Source: Pseudonocardia sp. SCN 73-27 (GTDB lineage: Bacteria > Actinomycetota > Actinomycetes > Mycobacteriales > Pseudonocardiaceae). Taken from it: DNA of 47,496 bases. Position 1 is the stretch's first letter; every line of letters starts with the position of its first letter. The notes beneath the pieces are model-generated. The model did no database searches and had not been told where the DNA came from. It saw only the letters and a list, made by a program, of their open reading frames with translations. Shown here in pieces: positions 1 through 8,815 of the stretch. The position numbers and the translations under genes are program-made. The DNA lies in assembly GCA_001725415.1 (NCBI GenBank), contig MEGH01000033.1, positions 1 through 47,496 of the forward strand, given 5' to 3'.

Positions 1-836
1 TCGCCCCGGCGGACCGCGGCGATCGCGCGGGCCAGCTCGGCGCCGTCGCGGTAGCGGTGCATCGGGTCCTTGACCAGCACGGCGTCGACGAGCTGCCGGA
101 CGTTCTCGGGGACGTCCTCGGGCAGCGGGGGTGGGGCGTCGCGGACCTGCATCATCGCGACGACGACGGGGTTCTCCGCGCGGAAGGGCCGCTTCCCGGC
201 GAGGCACTCGTAGCCGACGATGCCGAGGGAGTAGACATCGCCGGCCGGGCCGGCCTCGCCGCCGCTGGCCTGCTCGGGCGCGATGTAGTGGGCGGTGCCC
301 ATGACCATGCCGGAGCGGGTGACGGGGACGGCGTTGGCGGCCTTGGCGATGCCGAAGTCGGTGAGCTTCACGACGCCGTCCTCGCGCAGGAGGATGTTGC
401 CGGGTTTGACGTCGCGGTGGACGAACCCGCGCTGGTGGGCGGCGTCGAGGGCCCAGGCGGCGTGTTCGAGGATCTCGAGGGTCTCGTCGGCGTCCATGCG
501 GCCGCGGCTGATGCGGTTGGACAGCGGTTCGCCGCGGACGAGCTCCATCACGAGGTAGGCGGTGCGTCGCTCGCCCATGGTGGCGTCGTCCTCGCCGTAG
601 TCGTGGACGAGCGCGATGCCGGAGTGGTCGAGCGAGGCGACGGTGCGGGCCTCGATGCGGAAGCGGTGGAGGAACTCCTCGTCGCCGGAGAGCTCGGGGC
701 GCAGCACCTTGACGGCGACGGCCCGGTCGAGGCGGGTGTCGGAGGCCTCCCAGACCTCACCCATGCCGCCGACCGCGATCCGCCGGTCGAGGCGGTAGCG
801 GTCGGCGATGTGGAGGCCGGGCGCGAGGGTGCTCAT
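1..836 (-). CDS. pknA: Ser/Thr protein kinase PknA (3' end cut by window edge)
   Basis: Translating the complement from the ATG at 836 gives about 278 residues of an intact Hanks-type kinase domain that runs off the window. Visible motifs are the glycine loop GGMGEVW (residues 23-29), the ATP-binding lysine in VAVKVL (K43), the catalytic loop HRDVKPGN, the DFG metal-binding motif and the APE segment, preceded by an activation loop with Thr/Ser (VPVTRSG). The membrane helix and extracellular part expected in PknA would lie outside the window. It overlaps the upstream pbpA gene by ATGA (stop at 833-835), so the two are translationally coupled. In actinobacteria this kinase phosphorylates cell-shape and cell-wall proteins. 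PknA rather than PknB is chosen because it directly follows pbpA, as in mycobacteria; PknB would be expected just outside the window. Confidence 0.93.
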   Translation of the reverse strand, partial: MSTLAPGLHIADRYRLDRRIAVGGMGEVWEASDTRLDRAVAVKVLRPELSGDEEFLHRFRIEARTVASLDHSGIALVHDYGEDDATMGERRTAYLVMELVRGEPLSNRISRGRMDADETLEILEHAAWALDAAHQRGFVHRDVKPGNILLREDGVVKLTDFGIAKAANAVPVTRSGMVMGTAHYIAPEQASGGEAGPAGDVYSLGIVGYECLAGKRPFRAENPVVVAMMQVRDAPPPLPEDVPENVRQLVDAVLVKDPMHRYRDGAELARAIAAVRRG

Positions 837-2296
837 CGGCCGGCCTTCAGGGCCTCGGCGATGACGGCGCGGCCGATGGGCGCGGCGACGGAGCCGCCGG
901 TGGCCTCGAGGCCGCGGTCGCCACCGTTCTCGACGAGCACGGCGATGGCGACGACGGGCTTGTCGGCGGGTGCGAACGCGACGTACCAGGCGTGCGGCGG
1001 GATGTCCTTGCTGCCGAGCTCCGCCGTGCCGGTCTTGGACGCGATCTGCACGCCGCTGATCTTGCCGCCGCCCTGGGTGCGGTTCTCCGAGCCGATCATC
1101 AGATCGGTCAACGTCGCAGCCACGCCTGCGGGTACGGCCGATCCGATTCGGTCGGGCTCGGTGGTGTCGACGGTGTCGAGCTCCGGCCCCTGGATCTCCT
1201 TGATCAGGTAGGGCGCCATGAGCTGGCCGCCGTTGGCGACGGCCGCGGTGATCATGGCGTTCTGCAAGGGGGTGAGCTTGACGTCGAGCTGGCCGATGGC
1301 CGACTGCTGCAGCGCGGTGACGGTGGTGATGTTGCCGATCGTCGAGGGCGCGACCGTCATGGGGATCTTGAGGTCGGACTGGCCGATACCGAAGGCGTCG
1401 GCCTGGGTGCGCAGCTTGTCGATGCCGACACTGGTGACGAGGTCGGCGAACGCCGTGTTGCAGGAGCGGGCGAACGCGTCGCGCAGGGTCGTGGTGGCGC
1501 CGGTGCCGCAGGGGGTGTGGGCGTAGTTCTCCAGCGTCGTGACGCCGTCGTTGAGCGTGATCTCGGGGTCGGCGGGCAGCACGGTGTCGGGCGTGGAGCC
1601 GTTCTGCAGCGCCGCCGCGGTGTCGACGATCTTGAACGTGGAGCCGGGGGGCTGCGGCACGCTGATGGCGCGGTTGAGCAGCACCTGCGGCTTGGCGGCG
1701 TTGTCGCTGTTCCAGGCGTCCTGGACGGTCTTGTCGTTGTGGCTGGCCAGCGGGTTGGGGTCGAACGACGGCGTCGACACCATGGCGAGGATCGCGCCGG
1801 TCTTCGGGTCGAGCGCGACGACGGAGCCGGCGTAGCCCTTCTGCGTCAGCTGGTTGTAGGCGACCTGCTGGACCGTCGGCATGATCGTCAGCGACACGTT
1901 GCCGCCGCGCGGGTCGCGCCCGGTGATCAGGTCGGACAGCCGTCGGACGAACAGCCGGTCGTCGGTGCCGTTGAGGACGGAGTCGGCGGCGCCCTCGATG
2001 CCGGTGCGGCCGAACGACAGCGACAGGTAGCCCGTCACGGACGCGAACGCGGGGCCGCCCGGGTACTGGCGCAGGAAGCGCATCCGGTCGTCGGTGGCCA
2101 CGCTCTGGGCGAGGACCTTCCCGTCGGCGGTGATCTGGCCGCGCTGGCGGGAGTACTCGGCGTAGGCGGTGCGCTGGTTGCGGGGGTCGTTGCGGTAGTC
2201 GTCGGCCTTGACGACCTGCACGTAGGTCAGGTTGGCGAACAGCAGCAGGATCATGACCATCACGGAGACGGCGATCTTGCGGACGGGGTTGTTCAC
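833..2296 (-). CDS. pbpA: Penicillin-binding protein PbpA (class B transpeptidase)
   Basis: This 487-residue protein has an N-terminal membrane anchor (about residues 7-25), then a dimerisation/linker region and a transpeptidase domain. The three penicillin-binding motifs are complete: STFK at 219-222 (active serine S219), SCN at 278-280 and KTG at 421-423. It cross-links peptidoglycan stem peptides outside the membrane and works with a SEDS glycosyltransferase, encoded here by the adjacent rodA. The ATG at 2296 lies just inside the rodA stop (2293-2295), which again indicates coupling. Length and motif spacing match mycobacterial PbpA. Its genomic position between kinase and rodA fits control of lateral or septal growth by PknA/PknB phosphorylation. 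Confidence 0.95.
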   Translation of the reverse strand: MNNPVRKIAVSVMVMILLLFANLTYVQVVKADDYRNDPRNQRTAYAEYSRQRGQITADGKVLAQSVATDDRMRFLRQYPGGPAFASVTGYLSLSFGRTGIEGAADSVLNGTDDRLFVRRLSDLITGRDPRGGNVSLTIMPTVQQVAYNQLTQKGYAGSVVALDPKTGAILAMVSTPSFDPNPLASHNDKTVQDAWNSDNAAKPQVLLNRAISVPQPPGSTFKIVDTAAALQNGSTPDTVLPADPEITLNDGVTTLENYAHTPCGTGATTTLRDAFARSCNTAFADLVTSVGIDKLRTQADAFGIGQSDLKIPMTVAPSTIGNITTVTALQQSAIGQLDVKLTPLQNAMITAAVANGGQLMAPYLIKEIQGPELDTVDTTEPDRIGSAVPAGVAATLTDLMIGSENRTQGGGKISGVQIASKTGTAELGSKDIPPHAWYVAFAPADKPVVAIAVLVENGGDRGLEATGGSVAAPIGRAVIAEALKAGR

Positions 2297-3759
2297 GACT
2301 GCGCCCCGCGGGACTCGCCGGACGACAGGTCGGGCCGCTGGACGAGCTCGGTCGCGGCCTGCGCGATCGGCGTCTGCGGGACCGACGGACGCTGCGGCAA
2401 CGGTGCGCGCGCCGCGTTGGAGACGCGCAGCAGCAACGCGACCAGCGCGTAGTTGGCGACGAGCGACGATCCGCCGTAGGACAGGAACGGCAGGGTGAGG
2501 CCCGTCAGCGGGATGAGCTTGGTGACGCCGCCGATGACGACGAACAGCTGCAGCGCCATGACGTAGGACAGCCCGGTGGCGAGCAGCTTGCCGAACGAGT
2601 CGCGCACGGCGAGCGCGCTCCGCAGGCCGCGGGTGATGAGCACCAGGTAGACGAGCAGGATCGCGGCCAGGCCGATGAGGCCGAGCTCCTCGCCGAGCGA
2701 CGACCAGATGAAGTCGCTCTCGGCGAACGGCACGAGATCGGGTCTACCCGCGCCCAGCCCGGTGCCGCCGACGCCGCCCGTGCCCAGCCCGAACAGGGCC
2801 TGGCCGAGCTGATAGCCGCCGCCCTGGAAGTCGGAGAACGGGTCGAGCCAGATCTGGACGCGCACCCGGACGTGGCCGAACAGGTTGTAGGCGAGCACGG
2901 CGCCGCCGACGAAGAACAGCAGGCCGACGATCATCCAGGACACGCGTTCGGTGGCGGCGTAGAGCAGGACGAGCAGAATGCCGAAGAACAGCAGCGACGT
3001 GCCGAGGTCGCGCTCGAAGACGAGGACGCCGACCGACAGGCCCCACGCGACGACGAGCGGCGCCAGGTCGCGGGCGCGGGGGAACTCCAGGCCCAGGAAC
3101 CGTCGCCCGGCGGTGGAGAACAGCTCGCGCTTCTGCACGAGGAACGCCGAGAAGAAGATGATCAGCAGGATCTTGGCGAACTCGCCCGGCTGGATGCCGA
3201 CGCCGCCGAACCGGATCCACAGCTTCGCGCCGTTGACCTCGGAGATCGACGACGGGAGGATGCCCGGCAGCGCGAGCAGGATCAGCCCGGCGAAGCCCGC
3301 GGTGTAGCCGAACCGCGACAGCATCCGGTGGTCGGACACCCGCCACAGCACGACGACGAACAGGACCAGCCCGATCGCCGTCCACGCCACCTGGCGCAGC
3401 ACGAGCGAGCCGGGCGCGTCGTTGCCGAGCTGCGCGGCGCGCGCGGCGTCGGCGAGGTCGAGCCGGTGGATCATCACCAGGCCCAGCCCGTTGAGCAGCG
3501 CCACCGACGGCAGGATCAGCGGGTCGGCGTACGGCGCCCACCGGCGGACCGCGAAGTGCGCCGCGGCGAACAGGCCCAGGTAGGCGAGCCCGAGCCACAG
3601 CAGGGTCGTCGTGAGTTCCTGCTCCTGGTTGGCCTCGACGATCACCAGTGCGCCGGTGACGATCACTGCGGCGAACGCCAGCAGCAACAGCTCAATCCCG
3701 CGCCCGGTGGGGAGCGCTGGAGCAGGGGCCCTGCCCTGTACCTGTGGGGGCGCCGCCAT
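2293..3759 (-). CDS. rodA: RodA/FtsW family SEDS peptidoglycan polymerase
   Basis: The 488-residue product starts at the ATG 3757-3759, which shares one base with the stop of pstP (TGATG overlap). Upstream in-frame sequence belongs to a shadow of pstP and is not used. It is a polytopic protein with roughly ten to twelve hydrophobic helices. The SEDS signature is visible: FERDLGTS with the presumed catalytic aspartate D251, and the C-terminal PFLSYGGSS block. SEDS proteins polymerise lipid II into glycan strands and pair with a class B penicillin-binding protein, encoded here by the next gene, pbpA. The call RodA rather than FtsW rests on gene order (pbpA-rodA-pstP). Confidence 0.94.
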   Translation of the reverse strand: MAAPPQVQGRAPAPALPTGRGIELLLLAFAAVIVTGALVIVEANQEQELTTTLLWLGLAYLGLFAAAHFAVRRWAPYADPLILPSVALLNGLGLVMIHRLDLADAARAAQLGNDAPGSLVLRQVAWTAIGLVLFVVVLWRVSDHRMLSRFGYTAGFAGLILLALPGILPSSISEVNGAKLWIRFGGVGIQPGEFAKILLIIFFSAFLVQKRELFSTAGRRFLGLEFPRARDLAPLVVAWGLSVGVLVFERDLGTSLLFFGILLVLLYAATERVSWMIVGLLFFVGGAVLAYNLFGHVRVRVQIWLDPFSDFQGGGYQLGQALFGLGTGGVGGTGLGAGRPDLVPFAESDFIWSSLGEELGLIGLAAILLVYLVLITRGLRSALAVRDSFGKLLATGLSYVMALQLFVVIGGVTKLIPLTGLTLPFLSYGGSSLVANYALVALLLRVSNAARAPLPQRPSVPQTPIAQAATELVQRPDLSSGESRGAQS

Positions 3760-5150
3760 CAGTTCCCCGGCCGGCAGGTCAGCCCCGGCACGGGCGTTTC
3801 GGTCTGCAGGGTGGTGTCGGGGACCTGCGCGTCGGGCGCGGTCACCTGGCCGGGCGGCTGCGCGGCGGTGGTCGGCGCGCCGGTCGTGCCGGGCTGGCCG
3901 GCGCCGGGTTCGCCGTTGGGGACGGGCGGCGGCGTCGTCGCGGGGGGCAGGGGCGCGCAGACGGGCAGCCTGTTCTCCCGCAGCTTCTGGACGGTGCCCT
4001 GGGCGCCGGCGAGCCCGTCGGAGGAGACGATCCCGTCCTGCACCCGGTTGCGGTAGTCCTCGGGCAGGTCGGCCAGCGCGATGTCGGTCTGCTGCTCGAC
4101 GCGCTGCAGCGGGATGCCGAGCGCGCTGCCGTGGACACCCTGGTAGATGACGACCCGGTCGGAAGACGCGGCGACGTAGTACTGCTGCATGACCCACATG
4201 CCGCCCAGCAGCACCCCGGCGACGATGACCACGAGCGCGGCCGCGAGCCCGATGATCAGGCCCTTGCGGCGGCGGCGTGGTGCGGGGGCCGGGGCGGCCT
4301 CGACGCGGCGCGGCGCGGTGCGGGGCAGCGTGGTCGCCGACGCGCGGCCCGCCGCGGTGTCGGGTCCGGGCCGGTGGTCGTCGCTGCCGTCGCCGGCCGC
4401 CCCGCCGACGATGGGCGCGACGTCGCCGTAGTCGACGTCGACGACGTCGGCGACGATGCAGGTGATGTTGTCGGGCCCGCCGCCGCGCAGCGCGAGGTCG
4501 ATGAGCCGGTCGGCGCACTCGCGGGGGTCCGGGTAGTCGGCCAGGGTCTGCGCGAGGGTCTCGTCGCTGACCGGGCCGGACAGGCCGTCGGAGCACAACA
4601 GCAGACGGTCGCCCGCGCGGGCCTCACGCATCGTCAGCGACGGCTCGACGTCCTGGCCCGTGATCGCACGCAGCAGCAACGACCGCTGCGGGTGCGTGTG
4701 GGCCTCCTCCTCGGTGATGCGGCCCTCGTCGATCAGCGACTGGACGAACGTGTCGTCCTTCGTGATCTGGGTGAACTCACCGTTGCGGAGCTGGTAGCAC
4801 CGCGAGTCGCCGACGTGGACCATCCCGAGCCGGGAGCCGGCGAACAGGATCGCCGTCAGCGTCGTGCCCATGCCCTCGAGATCGGGGGCGTCGGCGACGT
4901 GGCGGGTGATGGCGGCGTTGCCCTGGAACGTGGCGTCGCGGAGCTGACCGAGCAGGTCGTCGCCGGGGTCGTCCTCGTCGAGCGGCGCCAGCGCCGAGAT
5001 GACCAGTGACGAGGCGACCTCACCGGCGGCGTGACCGCCCATGCCGTCGGCCAGCGCGAGCAGGCGCGGGCCTGCGTAGACCGCGTCCTGGTTGTTCTGC
5101 CTGACCAGCCCGCGGTCGCTGCGGGCCGAGTAGCGCAGGACCAGGGTCAT
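3759..5150 (-). CDS. pstP: PP2C-type Ser/Thr phosphatase PstP
   Basis: The 463-residue protein starts at the ATG at 5148-5150 (MTLVLRYSARSDRG); an in-frame start 12 codons upstream lacks family support. The PP2C domain occupies about residues 1-235 and shows the metal-binding motifs DGMGG, GDSR, SDGLSG and GGPDN. A basic linker, one transmembrane helix (near 295-315) and an extracellular tail rich in Pro/Thr follow. PstP reverses phosphorylation by PknA and PknB and so sets the phosphorylation level of cell-wall and division proteins. It sits in the conserved operon between fhaB and rodA. The Pro-rich outer tail ends with a cysteine, and a second cysteine lies in the outer domain, which could form a disulfide (inference). 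Confidence 0.95.
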   Translation of the reverse strand: MTLVLRYSARSDRGLVRQNNQDAVYAGPRLLALADGMGGHAAGEVASSLVISALAPLDEDDPGDDLLGQLRDATFQGNAAITRHVADAPDLEGMGTTLTAILFAGSRLGMVHVGDSRCYQLRNGEFTQITKDDTFVQSLIDEGRITEEEAHTHPQRSLLLRAITGQDVEPSLTMREARAGDRLLLCSDGLSGPVSDETLAQTLADYPDPRECADRLIDLALRGGGPDNITCIVADVVDVDYGDVAPIVGGAAGDGSDDHRPGPDTAAGRASATTLPRTAPRRVEAAPAPAPRRRRKGLIIGLAAALVVIVAGVLLGGMWVMQQYYVAASSDRVVIYQGVHGSALGIPLQRVEQQTDIALADLPEDYRNRVQDGIVSSDGLAGAQGTVQKLRENRLPVCAPLPPATTPPPVPNGEPGAGQPGTTGAPTTAAQPPGQVTAPDAQVPDTTLQTETPVPGLTCRPGN

Positions 5151-5265
5151 CGTTCGACTCCGTCGGCACCATCGGCTCGACCCCACGCGCGGCGACGTCC
5201 TCGGTCCGGCACGCAGGTCTCGCGGGAACGGCCCGGTACGTCCGGCTCGGCGTCCGGATGTGCCC

Positions 5266-5724
5266 TCACGAGCGCAACTCGATCACCGTCTTGCCGATGC
5301 GGACCGGCACCCCCAGGGGAACCCGGGTGGGTCCGGTGACCTTAGCCCGGTCCAGGTATGTGCCGTTCGTCGACCCGAGGTCTTCGACGTACCAGTCCTC
5401 ACCCTGGGGAGCGATCCGCGCATGGCGGGTCGAGGCGTAGTCGTCGTCGAGCTTGAGAGTGGAGTCGTCGGCGCGGCCGATGAGGATCGGCCGGGAGTCG
5501 AGCGTGATCCGGCTCCCGGCGAGCGGCCCCTGCGTGACCAGCAGTTGCCGCGCCATCCGGCCGCGGCCCGACCGCCGCGCGGCGCGGGACCCACCGGGCA
5601 TGATCGCCCGCAGGCCCGACGCCGCATACAGGTCCGACCGCACGATGCGCATCGCGAACAGCACGAAGAGCCAGAGCAGGGCCAGGAAACCCGCCCTGGT
5701 CAGCTGCAGCACCAACTCGGGCAC
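5266..5724 (-). CDS. fhaB: FHA domain protein FhaB (FipA-like)
   Basis: The GTG at 5722-5724 is chosen as start because it gives MPELVLQLTRAGFL, matching the membrane-helix start of mycobacterial FhaB; the in-frame start 11 codons upstream adds only a basic extension. A GGAG lies about ten bases upstream. The 152-residue product has one N-terminal transmembrane helix (about residues 5-27) and a C-terminal FHA domain with the STNGTYL phosphothreonine-binding motif. FHA domains bind phosphothreonine on partners of the PknA/PknB system; the mycobacterial homologue links the kinases to division. About 115 bases separate it from pstP; I see no clear terminator in that gap, so co-transcription is likely. 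Confidence 0.9.
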   Translation of the reverse strand: MPELVLQLTRAGFLALLWLFVLFAMRIVRSDLYAASGLRAIMPGGSRAARRSGRGRMARQLLVTQGPLAGSRITLDSRPILIGRADDSTLKLDDDYASTRHARIAPQGEDWYVEDLGSTNGTYLDRAKVTGPTRVPLGVPVRIGKTVIELRS

Positions 5725-5824
5725 GTGCCGTGGTCTCCGCTCTTGTCCACTCGTCACGCGCCGAGCGGCGCGTGACGACCCGTCACCGCGCCCGTCGACC
5801 GGGCGCCCGTCAGCGGGGAGCTCG

Positions 5825-6946
5825 TCAGCCGTGCGCTCGGAAGACCAGGCTCGAGTGGCCGACCCGGATCATGTCGCCGTCGGAGAGCTGGCAGCTCTGG
5901 ACCGGGCTGCCGTTGACGGTCGTGCCGTTGGTCGAGCCCAGGTCGGACAGCGTGGCGGACTGGCCGTCCCAGCTGATCTCCAGGTGCCGGCGGGAGACGC
6001 CCGTGTCGGGGAGACGGAAGTGCGACTCCTGGCCGCGGCCGATGACGTGGGTGCCCTCGGTCAGCTGGTAGTTGCGACCCGAGCCGTCCTCGAGGCTGAG
6101 CGACGCCTGCAGCTGCTGGTAGCCGCCGTAGCCCTGCTGGCCGTAGCCCTGGTCGTAGCCGCCCTGCTGGTAGCCCTGCTGCTGGCCGTAGCCCTGGTCG
6201 TACCCGCCCTGCTGGTACCCCTGGTCGTAGCCACCCTGCTGCTGGTAGCCGCCCTGCTGGTAGCCCTGCTGCTGGTAGCCCTGGTCGTAGCCACCCTGCT
6301 GCTGCTGGTAGCCCTGGTCGTAGCCGCCGCCCTGCTGCTGGCCGTAACCCTGGTCGTACCCGCCCTGCTGCTGGTCGTACTGGCCGTAGTTCTCGCGGCG
6401 CTGGTCGTTGCCCTGGGGAGGGGCGTAGGTCTGCTGACCGTAGCCGGGGGCACCACGGTCGTAGCCGTACTGCCCGTTCTCCTCGGGGTGGCCCGGTTGC
6501 TGGCTCATGGGTGCTTCTCCTGCGTTGCGTGCCCGGGTGGGTCGACGGGAAGCGTCGGGGTCCACTGACGAGCGGGTGCGGAACTGTCCCGTGTGCAGCG
6601 CCTCGGAGCGCTCCAGCAAGACTACGACGTCGCCGTAGGTGTCCCACCCCTGGTCGGCGAGTTGTGCGGTGACGTAGCCGGACAGCGATTCCTCTATTCG
6701 GCCTTCGTCGCCGGCCATGCGTTCGAGATCCGACGGTCCGAGCTGCACGACGTACCGGTTGGGCGCGAGGCGACGCCCTCCCGCGAGCTGCTCGATGTTG
6801 TCCTCGGCTTCCCTCAGCAGCGCCTGTGCGACCTCTTGCGGGACGACACTGCCTCCGAAGACCCGCGCGAACGCGTCGCCCACCATCCCTTGCAGACGGC
6901 GCTCGAATCGCTCGACACGGCCCAACCGTTCTTCCTCCGATCGCAT
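5825..6946 (-). CDS. fhaA: FHA domain protein FhaA with DUF3662 N-terminus
   Basis: The 373-residue protein has three parts: an N-terminal DUF3662-type domain (about 8-120), a Gly/Tyr/Gln-rich repeat linker (about 188-279), and a C-terminal FHA domain (281-373) with GRG, SRRH and STNG binding motifs. In mycobacteria FhaA binds phosphorylated MviN and the PknB system and regulates peptidoglycan synthesis. It is the first gene of the operon. The ATG at 6946 has no obvious Shine-Dalgarno sequence, and a TACGAT -10-like box lies only 22 bases upstream, so the mRNA leader may be very short. A well-placed AGGAGA precedes an internal in-frame ATG (codon 147), which could give a second, shorter product with repeats and FHA domain only. 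Confidence 0.92.
   Translation of the reverse strand: MRSEEERLGRVERFERRLQGMVGDAFARVFGGSVVPQEVAQALLREAEDNIEQLAGGRRLAPNRYVVQLGPSDLERMAGDEGRIEESLSGYVTAQLADQGWDTYGDVVVLLERSEALHTGQFRTRSSVDPDASRRPTRARNAGEAPMSQQPGHPEENGQYGYDRGAPGYGQQTYAPPQGNDQRRENYGQYDQQQGGYDQGYGQQQGGGYDQGYQQQQGGYDQGYQQQGYQQGGYQQQGGYDQGYQQGGYDQGYGQQQGYQQGGYDQGYGQQGYGGYQQLQASLSLEDGSGRNYQLTEGTHVIGRGQESHFRLPDTGVSRRHLEISWDGQSATLSDLGSTNGTTVNGSPVQSCQLSDGDMIRVGHSSLVFRAHG
6110..6385 (-). repeat. Coding repeats (GYDQGY/GYQQQGG) in fhaA
   Basis: Residues about 188-279 of FhaA consist of irregular tandem units built on GGYDQGY, GYQQQ and GGYQQ. The DNA repeats (ctggtagccctggtcgta and variants) stay in frame, with units differing in length by whole codons. 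Only Gly, Gln, Tyr and Asp occur in most of the stretch, a low-complexity composition of the kind linked to disordered, self-associating linkers. Unit number probably varies between strains by slippage (inference). Confidence 0.9.
6516..6521 (-). promoter_or_regulatory. Shine-Dalgarno sequence at an internal fhaA start
   Basis: On the minus strand AGGAGA lies seven bases before the in-frame ATG at 6506-6508 (codon 147 of fhaA, MSQQPGHPEE). The spacing is ideal, whereas the full-length start has no such site. Translation from here would give a 227-residue protein with the repeat linker and FHA domain but without DUF3662. The site is seen in the sequence; its use is inference. Confidence 0.5.
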
Positions 6947-6968
6947 CGGCGTGTTCGATGTGAGGCCG

Positions 6969-6974
6969 ATCGTA
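6969..6974 (-). promoter_or_regulatory. Possible -10 box of the fhaA-pknA operon
   Basis: TACGAT on the minus strand, 22 bases before the fhaA start, fits an actinobacterial -10 element (TANNAT-like). No convincing -35 hexamer is seen. It lies in the only gap upstream of the operon, between fhaA and the tRNA gene. Confidence 0.3.
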
Positions 6975-7099
6975 ACTGTGCTACCGGCGCCGCGTAGCGC
7001 GGCCTCGTGACCGCTCCGTGATCAGCCGCGTGATCGTCGTCGTGGGTACCCCGTGCAGGGGTCGGGAAGGGGTGCGTGCTAGCTTTCTCCACGTCGCTC

Positions 7100-7185
7100 G
7101 GGCGAGTGGCGGAATGGCAGACGCGCACGGTTCAGGTCCGTGTGTCCGAAAGGACGTGAGGGTTCAACTCCCTCCTCGCCCACCA
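7100..7185 (+). tRNA. tRNA-Leu (anticodon CAG), CCA encoded
   Basis: The 86-base cloverleaf is complete. The acceptor stem is GGGCGAG/CTCGCCC, the D arm follows with GGCAGAC in its loop, the anticodon stem is CACGG/CCGTG around loop TTCAGGT (anticodon CAG), and a long class II variable arm (TGTCCGAAAGGACGT) is typical of tRNA-Leu. The T arm is GAGGG-TTCAACT-CCCTC and CCA is encoded at 7183-7185. It reads CUG, the main leucine codon in this GC-rich genome. A tRNA-Leu beside fhaA also occurs in mycobacteria. No integrated element or duplicated 3' end is seen beside it. Confidence 0.97.
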
Positions 7186-7199
7186 CGTTCCACCGGCCT

Positions 7200-7823
7200 C
7201 TACCCGCGTATCGCGGGCCGCTCCGGATGATCCGAGAGCACCACCAGATCGGCCGCCTCCCCGGGGTACCACTCCGTCTCGTAGCGCTCGTGCGCCGCCG
7301 CGGTCCACGCCAGATCCTCGGGCAGCCGCCTGCGCAGCGCCGCAGCCGACATCCGCAGGTGCACCGCCACGTCGAACGGCAGCCCCCTGCCCAGCAACAG
7401 GGTCCCCGCCACCAGCACCACGGCGCCGTCGGTCAGCTCCAGGTAGCCGTCGCGGAACGCTCGGTCGCGCGCCGCGTCGTGGAAGCGGCGCAGCACCCGG
7501 CCCGACCCCGCCGGGTCGGCGGGATCGAGGAGCTCTCGGCGCAGCGCACCCTCGTCGAGCCAGCCGTCGAGGTACATGTCCGGGTCGGTCCGGCCGTGCT
7601 CCAGCCGGACCGACGCCGGCCGCAGCCAGTCCCCGGCGTCGACCACCAACGGGGGCCTGCCCGCACCGCGCAGCACGTCGGCGGCCAGCTCGGCGAGGCC
7701 CAGCGGATCTGTGGGCGGTGGCCCGTCGACGACGAGCCGCACCCGCCCGTCCCGTTCCAGCGCCGATCCGGCGATCCGGGCGGCGAGAGCGTCGCGCGTC
7801 GTCGGGGTGATCGCGGCGCTCAC
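7200..7823 (-). CDS. Uridine kinase-like protein lacking a Walker A motif
   Basis: Starting at GTG 7821-7823, which lies shortly after the upstream DUF2630 gene, the product is 207 residues. The fold cues of a uridine/cytidine kinase are present: a hydrophobic strand VRLVVDG, the block RPASVRLEHGRTDPDMYLDG, and a later VVLVAGTLLLG strand. The phosphate-binding loop expected after the first strand (GxxxxGKS/T) is replaced by DGPPPTDP, so normal ATP binding is doubtful. This is a recurrent actinobacterial family usually annotated uridine kinase from overall similarity. I cannot assign a reaction. The gene converges on the tRNA gene and probably forms a small operon with the gene before it. Confidence 0.72.
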   Translation of the reverse strand: MSAAITPTTRDALAARIAGSALERDGRVRLVVDGPPPTDPLGLAELAADVLRGAGRPPLVVDAGDWLRPASVRLEHGRTDPDMYLDGWLDEGALRRELLDPADPAGSGRVLRRFHDAARDRAFRDGYLELTDGAVVLVAGTLLLGRGLPFDVAVHLRMSAAALRRRLPEDLAWTAAAHERYETEWYPGEAADLVVLSDHPERPAIRG

Positions 7824-7836
7824 GTCTGCGTCCGGC

Positions 7837-8088
7837 CTACTGCTGGTAGCCCTCGACGACCTTCGCCGACCGCTCCTCGGCGTCGTCGACGGGCAGGCCC
7901 GCGCTGCGGCGCGCCTCCCGCTGGCGCAGCAGGTCCCACAGCCGGTCCAGCTCCACACCGAGCGCGTCGAGGCGGGACTTCTCGTCGCCGTCGAGGGCCT
8001 TGCCGACGTGCGCGCGCTCCAGCCGGTGCTCCTCCTCGACGAGCTCGTTGATCTGGTGGCGCAGCGTGGCGTCCGGGTCCTGGCTCAC
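7837..8088 (-). CDS. DUF2630 family small protein
   Basis: The GTG at 8086-8088 follows a purine-rich GAGGAGAGG site and gives 83 residues that are mostly helical and charged (HQINELVEEEHRLE..., LDRLWDLLRQREARR). The spacing of acidic and basic residues suggests a short coiled coil. This matches the DUF2630 family, of unknown function and common in actinobacteria. It precedes the uridine-kinase-like gene by 13 bases on the same strand and is divergent from the carboxymuconolactone decarboxylase-like gene. No catalytic residues are apparent. Confidence 0.8.
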   Translation of the reverse strand: MSQDPDATLRHQINELVEEEHRLERAHVGKALDGDEKSRLDALGVELDRLWDLLRQREARRSAGLPVDDAEERSAKVVEGYQQ

Positions 8089-8203
8089 GACTGGTCCTCT
8101 CCTCGGCATCCGGTCGTCGACATCCGGGATCACGATAGGCCGCCACGCCCCGCCCGCACGTCGGCGATGCTGGGAGCCCCAGCCCGCGACCGAGGGAGAC
8201 AGA

Positions 8204-8764
8204 GTGTCCCGCCTGACCGGGCTGCGGCCCGCCGACATGAACGACGAGCAGCGCGACCTCTACGACCGCATCGTCGGCTCCCGGCGCGGGCCGAGCACGG
8301 GCAACGCCGCACCCATCACCGACGACGACGGCGCCCTGCGCGGCCCCTTCGACGCCATGCTGCGCGCCCCCGGCATCGGCGACGCCCTGCAGAACCTCGG
8401 CGCCGGCATCCGCTTCCGCGGCGGGCTCTCCGGCCGCGAACGCGAGATGGCGATCCTCGTCGTCGCCGCGCACTGGCGGTCGGCGTTCGAGCAGCGCGCC
8501 CACGAGGCCGCGGGCCGTGCCGCCGGGCTCGGCGACGACGAGCTCGCCGCGCTGCGCGACGGCACCGGCCCCGTCCTCGACGACCCGCGCGAGACCGTCC
8601 TGCTCGCCACCGCCCGGTCGCTCGCCGTCGACGGCGACCTCGACGACACCGCCTACACCGCTGCCGTCGACGCCCTCGGCGAACCGGGCCTGTTCGAACT
8701 GACCACGCTCGTCGGCTACTACGCGACCCTCGCCCTGCAGATGCGGGTGTTCCGGGTCGGGTGA
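8204..8764 (+). CDS. Carboxymuconolactone decarboxylase family protein
   Basis: The GTG at 8204 follows GAGGGAGAC and starts a 186-residue protein (VSRLTGLRPADMNDEQRDLYD). The helical CMD/AhpD-like core includes SGREREMAILVVAAHW, then EQRAHEAAGRAAG and the GYYATLALQMRVF end. The CxxC redox pair of AhpD peroxidase-type members is missing, so a thiol peroxidase role is unlikely; the retained Glu and His resemble decarboxylase-like members. Substrate unknown. The gene is followed by an IclR regulator on the same strand, a family that often governs aromatic-acid catabolism, where carboxymuconolactone decarboxylases act (inference). Confidence 0.85.
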   Translation: MSRLTGLRPADMNDEQRDLYDRIVGSRRGPSTGNAAPITDDDGALRGPFDAMLRAPGIGDALQNLGAGIRFRGGLSGREREMAILVVAAHWRSAFEQRAHEAAGRAAGLGDDELAALRDGTGPVLDDPRETVLLATARSLAVDGDLDDTAYTAAVDALGEPGLFELTTLVGYYATLALQMRVFRVG

Positions 8765-8815
8765 CCCCCGATCGGCGCAATGCGGACGCCGCCGGTCTGT
8801 TCGAGACTGTCACCC

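Noticed and set aside
57-1211. Long open frame on the plus strand opposite the kinase and PbpA genes
   Set aside because: The sequence has no recognisable domain and is a GC-rich antisense shadow of pknA/pbpA, whose motifs are complete on the other strand.
6110-6385. Repeat array considered as a CRISPR
   Set aside because: The units are short, irregular and in frame with fhaA, and there are no spacers; no cas genes are near.
7100-7185. tRNA-Leu considered as an integration site of a mobile element
   Set aside because: No duplicated 3' end, integrase or change in composition is seen on either side.
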